In this document: positions 7,501 to 14,612 of the stretch, piece after piece
Layout: each line of letters starts with the position of its first letter
Numbering within the stretch: the first letter of the stretch is position 1
Translations under genes and position numbers: made by a program
Source of the DNA: Candolleomyces eurysporus
Lineage: Eukaryota; Basidiomycota; Agaricomycetes; Agaricales; Psathyrellaceae
Direction: 5' to 3'
Assembly (NCBI GenBank): GCA_027579435.1
Contig: JANBPK010001677.1
Span: forward strand, 1 to 16,875
Length of the DNA: 16,875 bases
The notes under the pieces: generated by a model
Databases searched by the model: none
What the model was told of the DNA's origin: nothing
What the model saw: only the letters and a program-made list of their open reading frames with translations

Positions 7501-10275
7501 ATGTCCTCCCGCATTCCAGCTCCAAGTCGCCCGTCGCGCTCGCCATTGAAGCCGCCCTCGACACCGTCAAGGACCCGCCTTGGTACACCGACGACCCCTT
7601 CAGCCAGGACGAGGACAACGAGCACGCTGAATCGGGCGACAACGCCCACTCCGAAGCATCAACGCGATGTGGACGATTCCGCCAGTACAGGCAGAGCTAC
7701 GCCAATGAGCATCAAAGAGGCCATTGCTTTAAAACGTGCAGAGGCCAAGAAAACTCAGGAAAGAGCGACGAAAGGCGGCCTCGACAGCTTGGGCACGCTG
7801 GAGGATGCCTTGCCAGCAAACACCCAGCCAGCCGAAGAGGACGCGGACTTGCTGGGTCGCCTCCCGCTCCGAGAGACGATTGAAAAGGCTAGGAGTACAG
7901 GTGAATACCAGTTTCAAGTTTGTATGGTGTACTGAATGAAACTCAATACAAAGGGCTTCAACGATTGCCATCCATTTCTTCAAGGTTCTCTCAATATCGC
8001 GACAAGATCGTTGCCTTGTTTGCCTTCGGCATTGTTCGAGATACATCTCAGTATCACCCCGGAACCGTTGAAATTTGTGGAAAATGAACCAAAGCTGCCT
8101 CCTGCGGAAGAGCAGCCCGTTGGGCGGAGGGGTGGCAGGCGCGACGCCGCACCTGCTTGGTTTGAGGCACAGGATCTGACAGTGCTCAAGGCCTGGAACA
8201 ACGAAATCACCGAAATCCAACACGAGATATCGTTCTTTGGCTCTTTGAAAACGGTCGACGTGAGTTTGTTCCTTCTTGCCTGCATGGACTTCAGTATTGA
8301 CGCTTCGCATTAGTTGCACAAGAACAAGTTGACCGCTCTCCCAAAGACATTCGCAGATCTTTCGTTCCTGACTGTGCTCGACCTTTCGCACAATCAGCTC
8401 ACTTCGTTGCCGGATAACCTTTGGTCCATGCCAGAGCTAACGACTCTCAACTTGGCTCACAACCAATTGACATCCCTCCCTTTCACCGCACCCTTCCAGT
8501 CTGCCTCAAAACGCACGGGACCCAATTCCTACGCCAGCACTGATTTCTTCACTCCAGCCATCGTTCGCGCTTCACAACCACTCCCAAAGCTTGCGAACCT
8601 CGACGCCTCACACAACCTCATTACGAGCGTTGACCTCACCATTCCATCATCGCTTGTCAAATTCGATTTATCCGAAAACCCGCTAGGTCAAATTGACAAG
8701 CTGCTGCAAAACCTTGCAGCCCTTTCTCGGCTGCGGGAGCTCCGTTTCGAAAAAGCCAGGATAGACGATGGTTCTATCCCTGCTACCCTCTTTTCTTCCC
8801 GTTCTTCCCCGCCTTTCTCCGTTCTCCGGGTTCTAGATTTCTCGGAGACGGCAATTACGCTCCCCGCCGTCCAAGCAGCATTTAAATCCCTGAAGCAACG
8901 GTTGGATCACGATTTCACGAACGACGACCCCCCGGAAGGAGTCGCGAAGATTTTGGTCGGTAAACGCGTTATCAAAGAAGCTTGGGAGATTGAATTGGAG
9001 AAGCGTACGCNAAAAAAAGGCGGCGAAAGGAACTGGGTTTGGGTCGGATGATTGGGATCCTGAACCTCCAAAACGTTCAGTTCAAACACCGGCTCCTACT
9101 CCACAGACGAAGAGNCCCCCCTTCTTCGGCTTCACCTACTACTCGTTCACCTCCAACCAGACCCCGAGGTCACCAATCCGTGGTCTCGAAGAAGGAGGTG
9201 GTTAAGGAGGGATGGGAAATCGAGGCCGAGCAGGGTTTGTTGACTGAAGGCGGCAAGAGGAGAGCCAGGGCGGCGGCAGCAGCAGCTCAAGCCGAACCAG
9301 AAGCCGCGCCATCTACTACCACTCGTGAAACCTCACCTACCAGTAGCGCCGCCGGAGGTGGATCTTTGATCAGCAGNCCCCCAATACTACTCTGCCAACA
9401 CCCAAACGCTCACACTACCCCCGTCTGCGCCCTCACCTAAAGCTGCAGGAGGCCACCACAACCGCTCGTTCTCGCTGGCTTCTCCTTTCCCCTCTTCATC
9501 ATCCCTGGCGTCTTCCCTAGGAAACGCTCCGAGCACCGCAGAGCTGGCTCTACCCGCTCCTACTCTTCCTCTGGCTGTGATCGTGGCGCAGCCATTCGCG
9601 GATACGTTGCGTGTGCTGATCCTCACGAACCGTCGACTCGACAGGTCGTTCACGATCCCACTTCCTCTAGCAGAGGTGCCAGCCGAAGGGTTCCTACCGA
9701 GTCTCGAAGAATTGGATTTGGAAGGGTGTAATTTGGACGATTCTGTTCCGGTTTCTGGCAGTGCACAACGCACTACCGAACCCCTCCTCCCGACTCTCGC
9801 TAAACTCTTCCCGAGCCTCCGAACTCTCAACCTCTCATACAACAAGATTTCCGATCGGTCTCTTACTTTTGACGCCCTATCCTCCTTGATCCTCCAATCC
9901 GCTCCTCATAAGAGCGGTTTGAGGCACCTAAGGCTGAGAGGTAACGGGATCAGCGATTTAGGGGCGAGCGGGTTCCAGAATCTGGCAGAGATGTTCAAGG
10001 GGAATAGGGATTTGCCAGAGTGGAAGATGGAAGAGCTGGATGTGAGGGATAACGAGGTTGGGAGGTTGCCGCCCGAGTTGGGGCTTTTGCCGTTGGATGT
10101 TTTCCTTGTTGAGGGTAATACGTGCGTGTTTCAAATCGTGTTTTTTTGTTCCTTGTGATGCGAGCTGATGTTAATCCTTTTTCATTTTCTTAGATTCCGT
10201 GTTCCCCAGAGACGAGTTTGGGAGAGGGAGGGTACGAAGGGGTTGTTGAGCTGGCTGAGGGGTCGTATCGAGTAA
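7501..10275 (+). CDS. LRRC40-like leucine-rich-repeat protein, four exons
   Basis: Exons are 7501-7900, 7985-8259, 8314-10121 and 10194-10275. Three Ns in exon 3 (9011, 9115, 9377) each act as one surplus base; leaving them out gives 853 residues. Residues 1-60 are basic and rich in Ser/Thr/Pro. Leucine-rich repeats follow from about residue 134, with LTVLDLSHNQLTSLP as a clean example, and a second block lies near 625-835 (LPSLEELDLEGCNL, LRTLNLSYNKI). The C-terminal TFRVPQRRVWEREGTKGLL...LRGRI matches the end of animal LRRC40 as I recall it. A low-complexity insert (about 457-625) makes this protein longer than the roughly 600-residue human protein. The molecular role of LRRC40 is poorly known; LRRs generally bind proteins. 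The LRR call is firm and the orthology likely. Confidence 0.85.
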
Positions 10276-10306
10276 TTGCAAGTCTATTGCAAGTCTATTG
10301 CAAGTT
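10275..10306 (+). repeat. Three tandem copies of an 11-bp unit at the stop codon of the LRR gene
   Basis: ATTGCAAGTCT occurs twice exactly and a third time as ATTGCAAGTT, beginning at the last base of the TAA stop codon. It lies in the presumed 3' untranslated region. No function is evident. Confidence 0.9.
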
Positions 10307-10901
10307 TCCGTCCTTTTACTATTCCTTGGACCTTTCGCCTGGGGTTTCGGTGGCATTCTCTCCCTGTTTCCAGAATCTTGTCTACATTACTCCTCAGTCT
10401 AATATCAATACCCACAGCTTCCTTCAGCGTACCACACTGCATTGAATAGACCTCACTCTTCGACAGTCCGTACCAAACGTCCTACAATTAAGCTATGTAC
10501 GGTCGAATACATATGAGGGTGAGTATAATCGTGAGTGGTGTCGGATGGATCTGCATGCTGCCATGATATCGGCAGCAGCAGTGGTAAATAACAGCTAATA
10601 AGCTACTTATGAATTTTGGGGGACTATTGAGGGCATAAGTATAAAGACGAGTCAATCGCTACATGAGGCGGTGGACACGATACATTACAGACAATCGTAA
10701 CTACTAAGAGTCGGGGAAAGCGTTACTGAAATACAAATGGTTTTATGGCGAGTAGTTCCGGGCAGTCTCTCGATGATACGCATAAAAATAAAATCGAGCA
10801 ACAGCGCGAGAAAGAAAGGCGAGCCGAGAAATGGGTGGGTTCTAGGAAGGAGAGAACTGCGGCGCGACGTTCCATCATCGAGAAGCAAGAGGCTGCCTCC
10901 A
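10276..10901. other. Intergenic region between convergent LRR and Hrp1-like genes
   Basis: About 625 bp hold the 3' ends of both transcripts. Apart from the 11-bp tandem repeat I see no gene or RNA. Open frames here that run into the Hrp1 gene on the plus strand are antisense artefacts of its Gly-rich codons. Confidence 0.5.
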
Positions 10902-13091
10902 TCACCGAGCATAAGGATGGAAGTTATGTTGACCCCTCTGTCCACTCCTCTGCGGTCCCACGCCTGGGTTCCCCATCGCGGGGCCGCCTTGCTGTCCTCC
11001 AGGCCCTCCTGGACCCCCAGCACCCGGACCACCCCTAGGTCCTCTAGGAATATTCGGATTCATCCCTCCACCAGCCATCATATTAGGGTTCCCTCGCCCC
11101 ATGCCTCCCATACCCATCTGACCCATCATCCCCATCCCCATACCAGCCATGCCAGGCCTCATGCCGCCAGCATTGAAGCCGCCAGCCCCAGCGCCCATAG
11201 CGTTCATCATGGGGTTCATGGCCCCCATGCCACCCATCATAGCTGCGGGGTTCATAGCGCCTGCATTCATCTGGATCATGCGGGTGTAGAGCGCNGCGAG
11301 GGCTTGCGGGTCGAAGCTTGCCCCGCCTGCACCTGCTGTACCTGCGCCGGCGCCGGCAGCCATACCGCCAGCAGCACCAAACCCAGCAGCTGCNCCGCCT
11401 CCGGAGCCTTGCTGGCCGGCGTTGTTGAAGCGTGCGTTGGTGCCGGTGGTGTTGGAGTAGGCNTGTCCTCCTCCTCCGTCACCGCCGCTTCCGTCTTCTT
11501 GCATCCCATCGCGTTGGTATCGCGGTTGAGCGAGTTTGACGTCGATCTAGAANGGGGAAGGGGAGTAAGCATGAGTACATACTGTATACACGACAACGAA
11601 AAACTCACCAATTTTCCATCAATCTCCAAATTGCCAAACCCAAGGAACGGTCGAACGTCCGTGTCCTCGAAAGAAACGAANCCAAACCCTTTGCTCCTCC
11701 CAGTCTCTCGATCCAACATGACAGTCGAATCGATGACNTTGCCAAACTGCGAAAAGAATTCGCGCATGGACTCNGAGGTGACGCTGCCAGGCAAGCCNCC
11801 AATGAANAGTTTCGTCGCGCGTTGNTGCTCTTGTCTTGGGATAGCACGTTTGGGGTCAATCTTTGAGAGGCGCCATGTCAGTGATTCACTCNATAAAATA
11901 AAACAAAATATNATGATAAAATAAAAGGGAAACCGCAACTCACAATCTTCCCGTCCANAATNTGCTCCCGGACCATAACAGCATTCACACTCGCCGGGTC
12001 GTCNAACGTCAAGAACGCAAAGCACCTCGACCTCCCCGCTGCATCCCGCATAATAGTGCAGGCATCCACTTTTCCGAATTGCGAGAAATAGTCTCGNAGT
12101 CCGTCTACACACAANCAAACATTGAGTATATACTTGCACAATCAGCAAAGAATACCTACCATCGGTTGTATCCCAATTCAGACCGCCGATGAACATTTTC
12201 CTACATTGTCGATATCATTGAATTGAGGAGTGGCGTATTCGATGTTCGTGTGTGTGATGGACGTGATTTGCGGGAGTGGGACATGCATATAAAAAAAAAG
12301 AGAGCAGAGGATTGCTATTAGCACCGGTAAGCTAAACAAGAGGAGGCGGACGTTATAAGGAAGAAAAAAAGAGAAATGGGAGAACTCTACTGTGCTCGTT
12401 GATGTGGCGGAGTAAATAGACTGCACGGAGGCAACGCAACGCATACGCTAGAGCTAGCTTAGACTGCGACGACTGACTACCTGGGAGTCTAAAATACGAC
12501 GACGCGACAGCCACCAGAGTATCCCAACGTGCATTTTGACTTTTCTCTTTTATCTCCCCTGCGAGGAAATTAGTGGTAAAAGAAATGTTTTTGCTCACCC
12601 TTCGTCTTTCATCTCAGAGGGCCTTACCGACCTCTCGTTGACGGGAATCTTCTGCAGACCTGTACTGTCAGGCCGGCTGATAGAAGCACCGCCTGATGGA
12701 ATGGGCTGCTCATAAGTAGGAATTTTTTGGGGTTGTGAGGGCGGAGTCGAGCTGCTGTATGTCGGAATTGATGAGGTGGCCGATGATGTTACCGGTGTCG
12801 TTTTGGTCTGAGTCTGGAGGCCAGTCGTCGTCGAGGTATATGCGGTGCCGTTGGAATCTGAAGTCGTTGCGTCATGAGAGGAGGTCCTGGTGTCGATGGT
12901 GGCCGTCGTTGGTGTGCTGCTCTCTGTTGCACCTGTTTCTGACGCGGCGGATTCCTGGGGCTGGTCTTCTAGGTTTTGTTCAGTGAAATCGGTCTCGTCG
13001 TTACCGTAGAGGTCTACAAAGAGGATTAGCAGGGCTCCAAAGCACAAACTGGGTACACACCTCCGTACAAATCAGCGTCGAGGTCGGACAT
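10902..13091 (-). CDS. HRP1: Hrp1/Nab4-type RNA-binding protein with two RRMs and a Gly/Met-rich tail, six exons
   Basis: Exons on the minus strand are 13091-13061, 13013-12599, 12200-12160, 12104-11944, 11860-11609 and 11546-10902; phases agree and give 514 residues. Yeast Hrp1 (cleavage factor IB) binds UA-rich signals in mRNA 3'-end formation, shuttles from the nucleus and acts in mRNA decay. The N-terminus MSDLDADLYG is followed by a Ser/Thr-rich region. RRM1 has RNP2 MFIGGL (151-156) and RNP1 RCFAFLTF (189-196, Cys where Gly is usual). The linker IDPKRAIPR is the Hrp1 hallmark. RRM2 has LFIGGL (234-239) and KGFGFVSF (273-280). The tail is rich in Gly, Met, Asn and Ala and ends FHPYAR, much like the PY-type nuclear signal at the yeast Hrp1 C-terminus. 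Seventeen Ns lie between 11295 and 12115. Intron 2 is unusually long at 398 bp. Confidence 0.93.
12201..12598 (-). other. Unusually long (398 bp) intron of the Hrp1-like gene
   Basis: The donor GTGAGC follows the GG of the Glu-Gly codons before RRM1, and the acceptor ATGTAG precedes GAAAATGTTC. All other introns I could place in the window are 47-123 bp. It contains several pyrimidine-rich runs, including nine or more T in a row in the sense direction. I found no ORF or structured RNA in it. Confidence 0.8.
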
Positions 13092-13247
13092 GGCGGTTGT
13101 GAGCAAGGTGGGTGGGCGTGCAGCGTAAGCAGAGTGCAGTGTAAGCAGATTTGTCCTTGGTGAGTCACGTTTGCTGGTGACAGTCACATGTGACATGTCC
13201 CGCGCTCGAGCCAGACTAGTCACGCCCGGCTACCATTGTCTGCTACA
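13092..13247. promoter_or_regulatory. Compact divergent promoter region with clustered motifs
   Basis: This 156-bp stretch lies between the Hrp1 start (13091, minus) and the ATG at 13248 (plus). It contains TGAGTCA at 13161-13167, the Gcn4/AP-1 consensus, and the perfect 12-bp palindrome GTCACATGTGAC at 13183-13194, whose core CACATGTG is an E-box. Binding is inferred from motif match only. Confidence 0.5.
13118..13149. repeat. Two tandem copies of a 16-bp unit upstream of the Hrp1 start
   Basis: GTGCAGCGTAAGCAGA (13118-13133) is followed at once by GTGCAGTGTAAGCAGA (13134-13149), with one mismatch. It lies 27-58 bp upstream of the Hrp1 ATG, so it is in the 5' untranslated region or core promoter. 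Confidence 0.9.
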
Positions 13248-13358
13248 ATGAGCTCCTTTATTTTCTGCGACGTCGAGGCCATGCTCGACCACCACGAGGC
13301 CAGCAAGGCCGTCGATCTCCCTTACAATGCACTCTTCAGAGGACAACAGCCCCCGTAG
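13248..13358 (+). CDS. Small ORF of 36 codons, possibly a frameshifted small gene or an upstream ORF of PDX2
   Basis: The frame begins ATGAGCTCC and ends TAG just after a run of five C. It starts MSSFIFCDVEAMLDHHEASK, which looks protein-like with even codon use, but I do not recognise it. If one base is out in the C run, the frame stays open in serine-rich sequence through the NN at 13435-13436 and stops at the TGA that overlaps the PDX2 ATG. It may therefore be a small gene with an assembly error, a PDX2 upstream ORF, or chance. Confidence 0.3.
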   Translation: MSSFIFCDVEAMLDHHEASKAVDLPYNALFRGQQPP

Positions 13359-13478
13359 CGCAGCGTCTTCAAGTTCCTTATCCGGAAGGACCACGGAATC
13401 GGAGCTCGGTGCTCGACTTATTCCGGGATCGATTNNCGAAGAAAAACTAGCAATCGATTCGACTGACTCCCAACCAAG

Positions 13479-14465
13479 ATGAGTGCAAATGGATCGTCTA
13501 TAGTCGTTGGTATTCTAGGTGCGCTGTTCATTTTCCCTTTCCCTCTAGCACTAACACTCAGGCTGTTTGTTTATCTATCTCTCCAGCTCTGCAAGGAGCC
13601 TTTGTGGAGCACGAAGCTGCGCTCCGCAGGCTTAATTTAAGCAAAAGGCTGGACATCGTCTTGGTCAGGACGCCAGAGGAGCTAGGGAGATGTCATGCGC
13701 TTGTCATCCCAGGGGGAGGTGCGTCGAACATCTACATTTTCTCTCCTTCTAGGCCTTATCTAATGGAGGGGTTTTCATTTCATCGTCCAGAGAGCACCAC
13801 CATCGCACTGCTTGCAAGACTCTCCGGTCTCCTAGAGCCTCTTCGAAATTTTGTCGTTGAGAAACCGGTCTGGGGCACCTGCGCCGGTGCCATCCTCCTC
13901 GCTCAAACTGTCGAAAACACAAAGAAAGGTGGACAAGAGGTCCTCGGGGGAATGTCCATATCCATCGCTAGAAACGGTTGGGGTTCTCAAGTGAGCTACT
14001 GCACTTATTATTTCCTGCCAGACACTTACGGTTCGGTGACTCAGGTCGAATCCTTCGAAGCGGATCTTACTGTTACCGGCCTCACCAACCCAGAAATTCC
14101 TTTCCAAGGCGTCTTCATCCGCGCACCAGTACGTCGTGTGGCTATAAATAAAACACAAGAAATTAACGGATCAAAAAATCCATCTCTCTGTCTAACAGGT
14201 CGTAGTAGAATTGAAGCCCACACCGACCGACCCCCCAATCCAAGTAGTGGCATCCTTATCGCCCTCTTTACTTCCTCCAGCCCTCTCCTCCCCCGACCAT
14301 TCAAACGAACCAAAGATTTTCGTCGCCCTCCGCCAAGGAAACCATTTCTTGACGACCTTTCATCCCGAGTTGACGCAGGACGATAGGTTCCATGATTATT
14401 TCATTCGAGAGTGTGTTATCTCCCAGGTCGCTAATGGCAATGCCGGCGCCAGCCCTCAGTCATGA
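13479..14465 (+). CDS. PDX2: Glutaminase subunit of pyridoxal 5'-phosphate synthase (Pdx2/SNO), five exons
   Basis: Exons are 13479-13518, 13587-13718, 13791-13990, 14045-14128 and 14199-14465, in phase, giving 240 residues. The enzyme hydrolyses glutamine and passes ammonia to Pdx1/SNZ, which makes PLP (vitamin B6) from a pentose phosphate and triose phosphate. Family signatures are all present: ALQGAFVEHEAAL, PGGEST (55-60, split by intron 2), the nucleophile in GTCAGA (Cys88), ARNGWGSQ, the FIRAP motif, and TFHPEL with His207 and Glu209. These complete the Cys-His-Glu triad known for PdxT. The insert near residues 160-190 is Pro/Ser-rich. No PDX1 partner lies in the window, as is usual in fungi where the two are often, but not always, separate. 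It is convergent with the P450, 147 bp away. Confidence 0.95.
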
Positions 14466-14612
14466 CATCGATCGATTGGTGGGAAGTCGGGCGATAGATA
14501 GGTAAAGGAGTAGATTGTACTCGTAGATTCAGTGATACAATGTACGTATAGTGGGTATATATGAGTATATGAGTCGGTGATAGATGCATGCATATTTGAC
14601 CAATACAATTAT

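Noticed and set aside
10737..11924. 395-codon plus-strand open frame antisense to the Hrp1 gene
   Set aside because: It runs straight through exons and introns of a well-supported gene and mirrors the Gly/Met codons of its tail; the composition (Ser/His/Thr/Ala) has no domain.
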